Assembly (NCBI GenBank): GCA_031459615.1
Contig: JAVKIE010000001.1
Span: forward strand, 186,001 to 250,000
Length of the DNA stretch: 64,000 nt
DNA from: Calidihabitans tengchongensis
Lineage (GTDB): Bacteria; Sysuimicrobiota; Sysuimicrobiia; Sysuimicrobiales; Kaftiobacteriaceae
Reading direction: 5' to 3'
In this document: positions 23,711 to 32,270 of the stretch, in pieces
Numbering within the stretch: position 1 is the first letter of the stretch
Layout of the letters: each line of letters starts with the position of its first letter
The notes under the pieces: model-generated
Databases searched by the model: none
The model's input: the letters and a program-made list of their open reading frames with translations, nothing else
What the model was told of the DNA's origin: nothing
Position numbers and translations under genes: made by a program

Positions 23711-25039
23711 ATGCCCGTGCCGGTCGTGGTGATCGTCGGCCGCCCCAATGTGGGCAAGTCGGCCCTCTTCAACCGCCTGGTGGGCCGGCGGGCGGCCATC
23801 GTCGAAGACATCCCCGGCATCACCCGGGACCGCCTGTACGGCCGGGTTGTCTGGCGCGGCCGGGAGTTTGAGGTGGTCGACACCGGGGGCCTCATCTCCC
23901 ACCCCACCGAGCCCCTTCAGGAGCAGGTTCAGCGCCAGGTCGCCCGGGCGCTGGAGGAGGCCGATCTGGTCCTGTTGGTGGTGGACGTCCGCTCCGGCGT
24001 CCTCCCCGAGGACCGGGAGATCGCCCAGCGCCTGCGGGAGAGCCGCCGGCCCGTGCTGCTGGTCGCCAACAAGGCCGACCGGCCGGGCCATCCCGGGATC
24101 TACGAGATGTACGAACTGGGGGTGGGAGACCCCGTGCCGGTGTCCGCCCTGCACGGCCTGGGGATCTCCGACCTGCTGGACCGGGTGGCGGAGATGCTGC
24201 CGGCGGGCGAGCCGGAGGAGGCGGGTCCGGCCATCCCGGTGGCGGTGGTCGGCCGTCCGAATGTGGGCAAGTCCTCCCTGGTCAACGCGATCCTGGGGGA
24301 GGACCGGGTCATCGTGGACGCCGCTCCCGGCACCACGCGGGACGCCGTGGACACCGTGTTCCGGTGGGGAGATCGCCGGGTCGTGCTCATCGATACCGCC
24401 GGGCTGCGGCGGCGGGCCCGGGTCAGCGATGTGGTGGAGCGCTACAGCGTGACGCGCACCCTGGCCGCGGTGGACCGGGCTCACGTTGTCGTCCTGGTCC
24501 TGGACGCCACCCAGCCCCCGGCCGACCAGGACCAGGAGATCGCCCGGCTGACCGTGGAGCGCGGCCGGGCGCTGGTTCTGGCGGTGACCAAGTGGGACCT
24601 GGTCAGCCCGTCTCCCGAGCCCCGGGAGGCGATCCTGGCGCCGGTGCGGGCCGCGATGCGGTTTGTGTCCTACGCGCCCGTGGTGGTGACCTCGGCGGTG
24701 CGCCGGTGGGGGATCGCTGCGCTGGTGGAGCGGGTGGGGGAGGCGGCGGATGCCCACGCCCGCAGGGTGCCCACGGGGCCCCTCAACCGGGTGCTCATGG
24801 AGGCCGAAGAGGCCCATCCGCCTCCCGCCGACGGCGCCGGGCGCCAGCTGAAGATCTACTATGCGACGCAGCCAGCCGTCCGCCCGCCCACCATCGTCCT
24901 GTTCGTCAACGACCCCGACCTGGTGACCGAGGACTACCGCCGGTACCTGGACGCCCGGCTGAGGGCGGCGTTTGACTTCCGGGGTACGCCCCTGCGCCTG
25001 GTGTTCCGGGCCCGGGAGCGGGCGACGGCGCGCCGATGA
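23711..25039 (+). CDS. der: Ribosome-assembly GTPase Der (EngA)
   Basis: 442 residues with the double GTPase layout unique to Der. G1 of domain 1 is GRPNVGKSALFNRL, with G3 DTGG and G4 NKAD. G1 of domain 2 is GRPNVGKSSLVNAILGEDR, with G3 DTAG and G4 TKWD. The KH-like C-terminal domain contains GRQLKIYYATQPAVRPPTIVLF. It helps mature the 50S subunit. Its stop overlaps the plsY start (ATGA). Confidence 0.97.
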   Translation: MPVPVVVIVGRPNVGKSALFNRLVGRRAAIVEDIPGITRDRLYGRVVWRGREFEVVDTGGLISHPTEPLQEQVQRQVARALEEADLVLLVVDVRSGVLPEDREIAQRLRESRRPVLLVANKADRPGHPGIYEMYELGVGDPVPVSALHGLGISDLLDRVAEMLPAGEPEEAGPAIPVAVVGRPNVGKSSLVNAILGEDRVIVDAAPGTTRDAVDTVFRWGDRRVVLIDTAGLRRRARVSDVVERYSVTRTLAAVDRAHVVVLVLDATQPPADQDQEIARLTVERGRALVLAVTKWDLVSPSPEPREAILAPVRAAMRFVSYAPVVVTSAVRRWGIAALVERVGEAADAHARRVPTGPLNRVLMEAEEAHPPPADGAGRQLKIYYATQPAVRPPTIVLFVNDPDLVTEDYRRYLDARLRAAFDFRGTPLRLVFRARERATARR

Positions 25040-25644
25040 TCGGGGCGGCGGTGGTGCTGCTGGGGTATGTGGTGGGGGCAGTCCCCACCGGCCTCCTGGT
25101 GGTGCGGGCGCTGACGGGGGCCGACGTCCGCCGATCCGGCAGCGGCAACATCGGAACCGTGAACGTCCTGCGGGTGGCCGGCCCGGCGGCCGGCGCCCTG
25201 GTTCTGGCCGCGGACGTGGCCAAGGGGGCGCTGGTCGTCCTGGCGGCCCGCGCGGCCGGACAGCCGGCACCGGTGCAGGCGGCGGCGGGCGTGGCCGCGG
25301 TGGTCGGCCACGACTGGTCGATCTTCCTGCGCCTGGGCGGGGGCAAAGGCGTGGCGACCTCTGTGGGGGTCCTTCTGGCCCTTTCGCCCGTGGCGGCGGC
25401 GGTGGCCGCGGGGGTGTGGGCGGCGGTGGTGGCCGCCACCCGCTACGCGTCTGCCGGTTCCCTGCTGGCCCTGGCCGCGGCGTCGGTCACCCTGCTGGCC
25501 CGCCGCGAGCCGCCCGCCCACCTGGCCGCGGGGGTCCTCCTGGCAGTCCTGGCTCTGTGGCGCCACCGGTCCAACCTCGCGCGCCTGCGGGCGGGAACCG
25601 AACTGACCCTGACCGGCCGGCCGCCGACTGGCGGGCGCGCGTGA
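25036..25644 (+). CDS. plsY: Acyl-phosphate:glycerol-3-phosphate acyltransferase
   Basis: 202 residues, about five hydrophobic helices. Conserved PlsY blocks: DVRRSGSGNIGTVNVLRVAG (first loop), VVGHDWSIFLRLGGGKGVAT (second), and RYASAGSLLALAAASVTL (third). This integral membrane enzyme transfers the acyl group made by PlsX to glycerol 3-phosphate. It is coupled to der by ATGA. The tail (about 175-202) is hydrophilic and Arg-rich. Confidence 0.94.
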   Translation: MIGAAVVLLGYVVGAVPTGLLVVRALTGADVRRSGSGNIGTVNVLRVAGPAAGALVLAADVAKGALVVLAARAAGQPAPVQAAAGVAAVVGHDWSIFLRLGGGKGVATSVGVLLALSPVAAAVAAGVWAAVVAATRYASAGSLLALAAASVTLLARREPPAHLAAGVLLAVLALWRHRSNLARLRAGTELTLTGRPPTGGRA

Positions 25645-25670
25645 GGGGCATAGGTGAGGATGTGAGCGAG

Positions 25671-26264
25671 ATGACGATTCCCGACCTGCGGGTGCAACTG
25701 CTGGCCCTGGCGGCTCTGTTGCTGCTGGTGGCCGTGTTCGTGCTGCGCCGGATTCTGCTCCGGCGCACGTCCGACCGCGCGCTGCGCGACCCCCTCACCG
25801 GCGCCTACACGGCGGACTTCATGCGGGAGGTGTACCAGGCCGAACTCCTCCGCGCGGAGCGCACCGGGGTCCCCTTCTCGGTGGCCCTGGTGGCGCTGCG
25901 GGACGAGGATGGCCCGGCCCGCCCGCTGCCCGCCGACGCCGAGGTGGCGGCGGCCCGGTGGCTGCGGGAGAACCTGCGCGGCAGCGACTACATCGGCCGG
26001 GTGGCCGCCGGCCGGTTCGCTGTCGTCCTGCCGGAAACGTGGGAAGAGGACGCCCGCATCGTCCTGGCCCGCATCGACCGGTCGTTCCGGCATCGCCCCC
26101 GGGGCGGCCCGGACCGGTGGTTGACGTGCCGGGTGGGGATGGCCACCTGGACTCCCGAGGAACCGGAGGCGTGGGAGAAGGCCGAGCGGGCCCTGGAAGG
26201 TGCCCTGCGGGCGGCCCGGCTGCCCTCCGGATCGCTGGCGCCCACCCACCTTCCTCCGTCCTGA
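25671..26264 (+). CDS. Membrane-anchored degenerate GGDEF protein
   Basis: 197 residues from ATG 25671; GTGs at 25641 (GTGA overlap with plsY) and 25662 are also possible. One membrane helix (LLALAALLLLVAVFVL) is followed by a GGDEF fold: RDPLTGAYTADFMREVYQAE, RWLRENLRGSDYIGRVAAGR and ARIVLARIDRSF. The signature loop reads AAGRF where active cyclases have GGDEF, so diguanylate cyclase activity is unlikely. It may bind GTP or c-di-GMP, or act as a scaffold. It is last in the der-plsY transcript before the tRNA. Confidence 0.75.
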   Translation: MTIPDLRVQLLALAALLLLVAVFVLRRILLRRTSDRALRDPLTGAYTADFMREVYQAELLRAERTGVPFSVALVALRDEDGPARPLPADAEVAAARWLRENLRGSDYIGRVAAGRFAVVLPETWEEDARIVLARIDRSFRHRPRGGPDRWLTCRVGMATWTPEEPEAWEKAERALEGALRAARLPSGSLAPTHLPPS

Positions 26265-26272
26265 TCCGCCCA

Positions 26273-26301
26273 TTCCCCGGCCCGGCCGACCCGGCTATAA
26301 T
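26273..26301 (+). promoter_or_regulatory. Promoter of tRNA-Pro and the Memo gene
   Basis: Perfect -10 TATAAT at 26296-26301. The weak -35 TTCCCC at 26273-26278 lies 17 bases upstream. The predicted start is near 26308, three bases before the tRNA 5' end. Confidence 0.65.
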
Positions 26302-26310
26302 CAATCCTGT

Positions 26311-26386
26311 CGGGCCGTGGCGCAGATGGTAGCGCGCTTCCTTGGGGTGGAAGAGGTCGCCGGTTCAAGTCCGGCCGGCCCGACCA
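26311..26386 (+). tRNA. tRNA-Pro (anticodon GGG)
   Basis: 76 bases with CCA encoded (26384-26386). The acceptor stem CGGGCCG pairs fully with CGGCCCG. D stem GCGC/GCGC, anticodon stem CTTCC/GGAAG, loop TTGGGGT giving anticodon GGG at 26344-26346, T stem GCCGG/CCGGC with loop TTCAAGT. It reads CCC and CCU proline codons. Only tRNA in the window. Confidence 0.97.
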
Positions 26387-26396
26387 GCGCGTGGTT

Positions 26397-27578
26397 ATGC
26401 CGTTGCCGCGGCTGCGTCCGGCTGAGGCGTATCCCGTCCGCATCCACGGCCGCCCTCTGATCTGCCTGCGGGACCTCGACGGCGTCCTCGACGAGCCGGT
26501 CTTCCTGCCGCCCCGGGCCTTTCTCATCGCCTCCCTGCTGGACGGGCGTGCCGATGTGGTGGACGTGCAGGCGGCGTTCGCCCGCCACACCGGCGGCGAG
26601 CTCCTGCTGTCCGACGAGGTGGTCCGGGTGGTGGAGGAGCTGGACCGGCTGGGCCTGCTGGACTCCGAAGGCTTCCGCCGCCGCCGCCAGGACCTGGAAG
26701 CCCGGTTCCGGGCATCGGCGGTGCGCCCGGCGCACTTTGCCGGCCGATCGTATCCGGCCGACCCGCAGGCCCTGCGGGCGGAGCTGGACGGCTACCTGGC
26801 CGCGGTGCGCGCGGATGAGCTGGCGCATGTGGTGGCCCGGGGTGTCATCGCCCCCCACATCGACTTCAGCCGCGGCGGGTGGTGCTACGGGCGGGCACAC
26901 CGGGCCCTGGCCGCCGCTTCCCCCCGGCGGGTGCTGATCCTGGGGGTGGCCCACGGCGGGGGGACGTCTCCATTCATCCTGACCCGCAAGGCCTTCCAGA
27001 CGCCCCTCGGGACGGTGCCGGTGGACCGGGACCTGGCCGACCTGCTGGAAGACCGTCTGGGGGACCTCTGCGCCGGCGAGTTTGCCCACCGGGCGGAGCA
27101 CTCCATCGAGTTCCAGGTGGTGTTCCTGCAGCACCTGTTCCCGGATCCGCCCGCCATCGTGCCGGTCCTGTGCGCCCTGGGGACGGACGTCTCCTCCCCC
27201 CGCGCGCTGGACGCGGTGGAGGGTTTTGTCGGCGCCGTCCGCGAGGCGATGCGGGCCCGGGACCTGGCGATCCTCGCCAGCGTGGACTTCAGCCACGTGG
27301 GCCCCCGCTTCGGGGATCCCGAGCCCGCGGACCACGCCCTGGCCGTCCGGACCGCAGCCGCAGACCGCGTGGTGCTGGGGGCCATCTGCGCCGGAGACGC
27401 CGACGCCTTCTGGGCGGAGGTCTCCCGCGACGGGAACCCCCGCCGGGTGGATGCGGTCTGGCCGGTCTACCTCGCCCTGCGCCTGCTGTCTCCCTGCCGC
27501 GGACGGGTCCTGGGGTACGGGCAGGCCCCCGACCCTGCCGGCGGCCTGGTGACCTTCGCCAGCATCGCCCTGATCTAA
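26397..27578 (+). CDS. amrB: Memo/AmmeB family protein (AmmeMemoRadiSam system protein B)
   Basis: 393 residues from ATG 26397; a GTG at 26391 would add two. The Memo domain (about residues 105-393) has RPAHFAGRSYPADPQALR, VIAPHIDFSRGGWCYGRAH, VLILGVAHGGG, HRAEHSIEFQVVFLQHLF and LASVDFSHVGPRFGD, with the metal-ligand His residues of the LigB-like fold. About 100 N-terminal residues resemble a PqqD-like winged helix (FLPPRAFLIASLLDGRADVV, DEVVRVVEELDRLGLL). The AmmeA and radical-SAM partners are not in the window. The function in bacteria is unsettled. It begins ten bases after the tRNA CCA with no ribosome site. Confidence 0.85.
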   Translation: MPLPRLRPAEAYPVRIHGRPLICLRDLDGVLDEPVFLPPRAFLIASLLDGRADVVDVQAAFARHTGGELLLSDEVVRVVEELDRLGLLDSEGFRRRRQDLEARFRASAVRPAHFAGRSYPADPQALRAELDGYLAAVRADELAHVVARGVIAPHIDFSRGGWCYGRAHRALAAASPRRVLILGVAHGGGTSPFILTRKAFQTPLGTVPVDRDLADLLEDRLGDLCAGEFAHRAEHSIEFQVVFLQHLFPDPPAIVPVLCALGTDVSSPRALDAVEGFVGAVREAMRARDLAILASVDFSHVGPRFGDPEPADHALAVRTAAADRVVLGAICAGDADAFWAEVSRDGNPRRVDAVWPVYLALRLLSPCRGRVLGYGQAPDPAGGLVTFASIALI

Positions 27579-27741
27579 ATCCGGCATCGCCGGGGGCCGC
27601 GTGCCGGGCGACACGACCCTGGCCGACCCGTTGGTGGCGGCCCTCCCGCAGCGCGACGAGGAGGAGGTGGGGTCCGGGGCCGCCAACATTCATAAGGCTA
27701 CGGCCGACACGGAACGGCCGCGACGGCAGGAGGTGGCAGGC

Positions 27742-29211
27742 ATGGCAGAGGACCGGCAGGACCGGTGGGTCCGCGTCGCCGACAACCGGTGGCGGCGGAT
27801 GTCCCGCCGGGAGTTCCTCAAGCTCACCGCGGCGGGGGCCGCGGGGGCGGGACTGGCTGCCAGCGGATTCGGATCCCTGCTGACCACCATCGTCCGGGCC
27901 CAGCAGCGGGAGCTGCGGATCCTGACCTGGAGCCACTTCGTCCCGGCGTTCGACGAGTGGTTCGACCCCTGGGCCCAGCGGTGGGGACAGAGCAAGGGCA
28001 TCCGGGTGACGGTGGACCACGTCTCCTTTGCGGACATCGTCCCCCGGGCGAACGCCGAGGTGGCCGCCCAGCAGGGCCACGACCTGTTCTTCTTCCTGTC
28101 CCCGCCGTCGGCATTCGAGCAGCAGGTCCTGGACCTCACCGACCTCAACCAGGAAGCCGAGCGCCGCTACGGGCCCATGGTGCCCCTGGTGCGCAAGAGC
28201 GTCTACAACGCCAACACCCGCAAGTACTTCGGCTTCTCGGACAACTGGGTGCCCGATCCGGGCGACTACCTCAAGAGCGTGTGGACCGCGGTGGGGTTTC
28301 CCAACGGACCGTCCACGTGGGACGACCTGATCACCGCCGGGCGGGAGATCAAGCGGCGGTTTCCGGAAATCCAGATCCCCATCGGCATCGGGTTCTCCCA
28401 GGACATCGACTCCAACATGGCCACCCACGCCATCCTGTGGTCGTTCGGGGCCTCGGAGCAGGACGCCAACGAGAACGTGGTCCTCAACTCCGAGGAGACG
28501 GTGCGGGCGGTGGAGTTCGGGGTGCGGCTGTTCCGGGAGGTGATGAACCCGGCGGTGCTCAGCTGGAACGCCGCCAGCAACAACCAGGCGCTCAACGCCC
28601 GGCAGACCGCCTACATCCTCAACTCCATCTCGGCCTACCGCACCGCCCAGGACAACCGGCTGCCGGTGGCGGACGACATCCACTTCGTGCCCGCCCTGCG
28701 GGGCCCCCGGGCCCGGTGGGCCAGCGAGCACGTCATGGGGGTGTGGGTCATCTGGCGGTTTGCCCGCAACCCCGACAACGCCAAGGCGTTCCTGCTGGAC
28801 CTGGTGGACAACTACCGGGAGGCGGTGCTCAACAGCAAGCTGTACAACTTCCCGTCCTTCATGGGCTCGGTGGCGGCCCGCAGCGTGCCGGTGGCCCAGA
28901 AGCCCGACGAGGGGCGCAAGTGGGTGCGCGCCGCGGTCCTCAACGACCCGTTTGGCAGCACCCCGCGCAACAAGCTGGCGGTCCTGGCCGACGCCGAGCA
29001 GTGGTCCACCAACCCCGGACACCCGGGGCCGGCCAACCCGGCGATCGGGGAGATCTTCGACACCTACCTCATCCCGGACATGTTCGCCAAGGCCGCGACC
29101 GGACAGATGACGCCCAAGCAGGCGGTGGAGGAGACCCACCGCCGGGTGAAGGACATCTTCGCCAAGTGGCGCCGGCTGGGGCTGGTGGGAGGAGGGAGCG
29201 GAGACCGGTAG
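27742..29211 (+). CDS. ABC transporter solute-binding protein, Tat-exported
   Basis: 489 residues from ATG 27742, chosen for AGGAGG eight bases upstream. The N-terminus has a textbook twin-arginine signal: SRREFLKLTAAGAAGAG with Arg22 and Arg23, then a hydrophobic core ending near IVRAQQ. The mature part is a family-1 carbohydrate-type binding protein (RILTWSHFVPAFDEWFDPWA, DLFFFLSPPSAFEQQVLDLT, PSTWDDLITAGREIKRRFPE). Tat export means the protein folds in the cytosol first. The substrate cannot be read; sugars or polyols are the usual cargo of this family. The ATPase and two permeases follow. Confidence 0.88.
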   Translation: MAEDRQDRWVRVADNRWRRMSRREFLKLTAAGAAGAGLAASGFGSLLTTIVRAQQRELRILTWSHFVPAFDEWFDPWAQRWGQSKGIRVTVDHVSFADIVPRANAEVAAQQGHDLFFFLSPPSAFEQQVLDLTDLNQEAERRYGPMVPLVRKSVYNANTRKYFGFSDNWVPDPGDYLKSVWTAVGFPNGPSTWDDLITAGREIKRRFPEIQIPIGIGFSQDIDSNMATHAILWSFGASEQDANENVVLNSEETVRAVEFGVRLFREVMNPAVLSWNAASNNQALNARQTAYILNSISAYRTAQDNRLPVADDIHFVPALRGPRARWASEHVMGVWVIWRFARNPDNAKAFLLDLVDNYREAVLNSKLYNFPSFMGSVAARSVPVAQKPDEGRKWVRAAVLNDPFGSTPRNKLAVLADAEQWSTNPGHPGPANPAIGEIFDTYLIPDMFAKAATGQMTPKQAVEETHRRVKDIFAKWRRLGLVGGGSGDR

Positions 29212-29246
29212 GGAGTGACAGGCTCGTCCGCGGGCGGCGGGGGGAT

Positions 29247-29277
29247 GCGGGAGCGCCCGGTCGGGGCGCACTCCCGC
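29247..29277 (+). other. Intercistronic hairpin in the ABC operon
   Basis: GCGGGAG plus CGCCC (29247-29258) pairs with GGGCG and CTCCCGC (29264-29268, 29271-29277), with a two-base bulge and a five-base loop. No T-run follows. It sits between the binding-protein gene and the ATPase gene, where such hairpins often leave the binding-protein mRNA more abundant. Confidence 0.6.
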
Positions 29278-29310
29278 GTTCCCCCGCCCCCGTCCCTCCG
29301 GGGAGGAACG

Positions 29311-30351
29311 ATGATGGGCTACGTGGAGACGCGCAACCTGCACAAGCACTTCGGCGAGGTCCGCGCCGTGGACGGTGTGGACCTGGCCGTCCGGGAAGGG
29401 GAACTGCTGGTCCTGCTGGGGCCCTCGGGATGCGGGAAGACCACCCTGATGCGGATGATCGCGGGGCTGGAGCAGCCCACCGCGGGGGAGATCTACATCG
29501 CCGGCGAGCGGGTGGACGCCGATGTCCCCCCCCGGGCCCGGGGGGTGGCCATGGTGTTCCAGAGCTACGCCCTGTACCCCCACAAGACCGCCTACGGCAA
29601 CATCGCCTTCCCCCTGGAAGCCCTGGGCCACCCGCCCGCGGCCATCGGCGACGCGGTGCGCAAGGCCGCCGGCATGTTCGGCATCGGCCACCTGCTGGGC
29701 CGCCGGCCGCGGCAGCTCTCGGGCGGGGAGCGCCAGCGGGTGGCCCTGGCCCGGGCGGTGGTGCGTTCCCCCCGGGTCTTTCTGTTCGACGAACCGCTCA
29801 GTAACCTGGACGCCAAGCTGCGGGCCGTCGCCCGCTTCGAGCTCAAGCAGTTCCAGCGCCAGATCGGGACCACCACCATCTATGTGACCCACGACCAGGT
29901 GGAAGCCATGGGGCTGGGCGACCGCATCGCGGTCATGGACCGTGGCAAAGTCCGCCAGGTGGGGACCCCCCGGGAGGTCTACGACAACCCGGCCGACACC
30001 TTCGTGGCCACCTTCCTGGGGTCGCCGCCCATGAACCTGGTCGAGTGGGGCACCGACACGCTGTTGGGCTTCCGCCCCGAATCGTTCCAGCCGCGGGCGG
30101 TCTTCGGTCCCGACGAGGACGTGCTCTCCCTGCGCCTGCGGGTGCGGGAGGTGGAGCATCTGGGCGCCAGCCGCCTGGTGTACGGGACGCTGGAGGAGCG
30201 CGCCCGGTCGGACCAGCCGGTGATCGCCGACCTGCCGGTGACGGTGACGACCCCCATCGCCGAGGGGGAGGTCTACGAGTTCGCCGTCCGCCGCGCCGCC
30301 CTGCGGTACTTCGACGCCCGCACCGGGCTGCGTCGCCATGGCCCTGCGTAG
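29311..30351 (+). CDS. ABC transporter ATPase, MalK/UgpC family
   Basis: 346 residues from ATG 29311; the second ATG at 29314 is seven bases from GGAGG and may be the real start. Walker A is GPSGCGKTTLMRMIAG, with Q-loop VFQSYALYPHKTAYGNIAF, signature LSGGERQRVALARAVV, Walker B VFLFDEPLSNLDAKLR and switch His in YVTHDQVEAMGLGDRIAV. A C-terminal regulatory OB domain starts near residue 240 (LLGFRPESFQPRA). It powers the permease pair downstream. Its last 14 bases overlap the first permease gene. Confidence 0.94.
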   Translation: MMGYVETRNLHKHFGEVRAVDGVDLAVREGELLVLLGPSGCGKTTLMRMIAGLEQPTAGEIYIAGERVDADVPPRARGVAMVFQSYALYPHKTAYGNIAFPLEALGHPPAAIGDAVRKAAGMFGIGHLLGRRPRQLSGGERQRVALARAVVRSPRVFLFDEPLSNLDAKLRAVARFELKQFQRQIGTTTIYVTHDQVEAMGLGDRIAVMDRGKVRQVGTPREVYDNPADTFVATFLGSPPMNLVEWGTDTLLGFRPESFQPRAVFGPDEDVLSLRLRVREVEHLGASRLVYGTLEERARSDQPVIADLPVTVTTPIAEGEVYEFAVRRAALRYFDARTGLRRHGPA

Positions 30352-31276
30352 GGAGGCCGCGGTGCCCCCGGCGGCGGTGGCCGTCCGCCGCCGGACGGCG
30401 GGAGACCGGGAGGACCTGCTGGCCCGGCTGATGCTGGCGCCGGCCCTGGTGTACGTGGTCCTCCTGGTGGGCGCGCCCCTGATCCTGGCCGTGCTGCTGA
30501 GCTTCACCTCGGCCACGGCGGGCAGCCTGACCTTCACCTGGGTGGGGCTGCGCAACTTCTCCCAGCTGGTCCGGGACAGCCAGTTCCAGCTGGCCCTGCG
30601 CAACACCGTGGTGTTCACCCTGGTCTCCCAGGCCCTGGTGATCGTCCTGGCGGTGACCGCCGCCCACGTGCTGGAGGCGGCATTTGTGGGCCGCCGGGTG
30701 GTGCGCTTTCTGCTCCTGCTGCCCTGGGCGGCCCCCGTCTCCCTGGCGGCTATGGCCTGGACGTGGATCTTCGACTCCACCTTCAGCGTCATCAACTGGA
30801 CCCTGAAGGTGGCCGGGCTGCTCCGCGGCTGGCTGTACTGGTTCGGGGATCCCACCCTGGCCATGATCGCCATCATCACGGTGCACGTCTGGCGCATGTT
30901 CCCCTTCGCCACCGTGGTGGTGCTGGCCGGGATGAGCGCCATCCCCCAGGATGTCCGGGAGGCGGCCGTCATCGACGGGGCCGGGTTCTTCCGGCGCCTG
31001 GTCCAGGTCCAGCTGCCGTTGCTGCTGCCCATCGTGACCGTGTCGGTCCTGTTCGGTGTGGTGTTCACCTCCACCGATCTGGGCGTGGTGTGGCTGCTGA
31101 CCCGGGGAGGTCCCTACAACAGCACCCACGTCCTGTCCACCCTGGCCTTCCAGCGGGGAATCCTGGGCGCCAGCCTGGGACAGGGGGCGGCCGTGGCGCT
31201 GTTCCTGCTGCCGGTGCTGGTGGTGGTGGCGGCGGCGATGCTGCGGGTGGCCCGCCGGGCGGAGGTGGGAGGATGA
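30338..31276 (+). CDS. ABC transporter permease, MalF/UgpA type
   Basis: 312 residues, six predicted helices after a cytoplasmic N-terminal arm of about 35 residues. The EAA loop that contacts the ATPase is REAAVIDGAGFFRRLVQVQL near residue 210. WIFDSTFSVINWTLK and LLTRGGPYNSTHVLSTLAF are typical of sugar permeases in this family. It works with the second permease as a heterodimer. ATGA overlap with the next gene. Confidence 0.93.
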   Translation: MALRREAAVPPAAVAVRRRTAGDREDLLARLMLAPALVYVVLLVGAPLILAVLLSFTSATAGSLTFTWVGLRNFSQLVRDSQFQLALRNTVVFTLVSQALVIVLAVTAAHVLEAAFVGRRVVRFLLLLPWAAPVSLAAMAWTWIFDSTFSVINWTLKVAGLLRGWLYWFGDPTLAMIAIITVHVWRMFPFATVVVLAGMSAIPQDVREAAVIDGAGFFRRLVQVQLPLLLPIVTVSVLFGVVFTSTDLGVVWLLTRGGPYNSTHVLSTLAFQRGILGASLGQGAAVALFLLPVLVVVAAAMLRVARRAEVGG

Positions 31277-32142
31277 GGGCGCGTCGCCGGCGCGTGCTGC
31301 GGGTGGTCCAGCGGGTGGCCCTGTACGGGGCGGCGCTGGCCTTCACGGTGTTTGCCGTTTTCCCCTTCTACTGGATGCTCCTGACGGCGTTCAAGACCAA
31401 CCGCGACCTCTACGTGGGCGCCACCGACCTCTCCCACATCCCCTGGATCTTCAACGAGCGCCCGACCCTGGACCACATCCGGCTGCTGCTCGCCCAGACG
31501 CCGTACCTGATCTGGGTCAAGAACACGGCCCTGGTGGGGGGCCTGGTGGTGGCCATCACCCTGGTGACCGCCGTGCCGGCCGGCTACAGCCTGGCCCGGC
31601 TGTCGGGGCGGTGGGGGGAGCGGCTGGGGATTGCCATCTTCCTCACCTACCTGATCCCGCCCACCCTGCTGTTCATCCCCTTCAGCCGGGTGATCGCGGT
31701 GCTGGGGCTGCAGAACTCCCTGTGGGCCCTGGTCCTGGTGTATCCCACCTTCACCATCCCCTTCTGTACCTGGCTGATGATGGGGTTCTTCCGGTCGGTG
31801 CCGCGGGACATCGAGGAGCAGGGGATGGTGGACGGCTACAGCCGGGCGGGCGTGATCCGGCGGGTGGTTCTCCCCCTGGCGGTGTCGGGCATCCTGACGG
31901 TGATCATCTTCGCCTTCACCCTGGTGATGCAGGACTTCGTCTACGCGCTGACCTTCATCAGTTCCGTGGGCCGCATGACCGTCAGCCTGGGCGTGCCCGT
32001 GGCCCTGGTGCGGGGCGACGTCTTCTACTGGGGATCGCTGATGGCGGCCTGCCTGATCACCAGCGTGCCCCTGGCGGTGATCTACAACCTGTTCATCGAC
32101 CGCTTCATCGCCGGCCTGACCGCCGGCGCCCTCAAGGGATAA
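31273..32142 (+). CDS. ABC transporter permease, MalG/UgpE type
   Basis: 289 residues, six helices. VFPFYWMLLTAFKTNRDLY is the standard MalG-type N-terminal segment. The EAA loop is EEQGMVDGYSRAGVIRRVVL, where EEQ replaces EAA, a common variant in this subfamily. It is the last gene of the four-gene importer. After its stop come about 80 very GC-rich bases and then the next promoter; no T-run terminator is visible. Confidence 0.93.
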   Translation: MRARRRRVLRVVQRVALYGAALAFTVFAVFPFYWMLLTAFKTNRDLYVGATDLSHIPWIFNERPTLDHIRLLLAQTPYLIWVKNTALVGGLVVAITLVTAVPAGYSLARLSGRWGERLGIAIFLTYLIPPTLLFIPFSRVIAVLGLQNSLWALVLVYPTFTIPFCTWLMMGFFRSVPRDIEEQGMVDGYSRAGVIRRVVLPLAVSGILTVIIFAFTLVMQDFVYALTFISSVGRMTVSLGVPVALVRGDVFYWGSLMAACLITSVPLAVIYNLFIDRFIAGLTAGALKG

Positions 32143-32221
32143 CCCGCGGGGCGGCCGCCCGCCCGCCCGGACGCCCCGGGCACGCGGCGGGATGGCCCGG
32201 CGGGACGGCAGCGTGCGGGGT

Positions 32222-32250
32222 TTGACAGCGGCGGCCGCCGCGGGTATAGT
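32222..32250 (+). promoter_or_regulatory. Near-consensus promoter (TTGACA-17-TATAGT)
   Basis: TTGACA at 32222-32227, a 17-base spacer and TATAGT at 32245-32250, the best sigma-70-type match in the window. The predicted start is about 32257, leaving roughly 14 bases before the SRPBCC gene ATG. Confidence 0.8.
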
Positions 32251-32270
32251 ACGTCGGAGCGCGCGGGGTG

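Noticed and set aside
27579..27741. Promoter for the ABC importer in the 163-base gap after the Memo gene
   Set aside because: CATAAG-like -10 candidates have no -35 at a proper distance; I could not support one.
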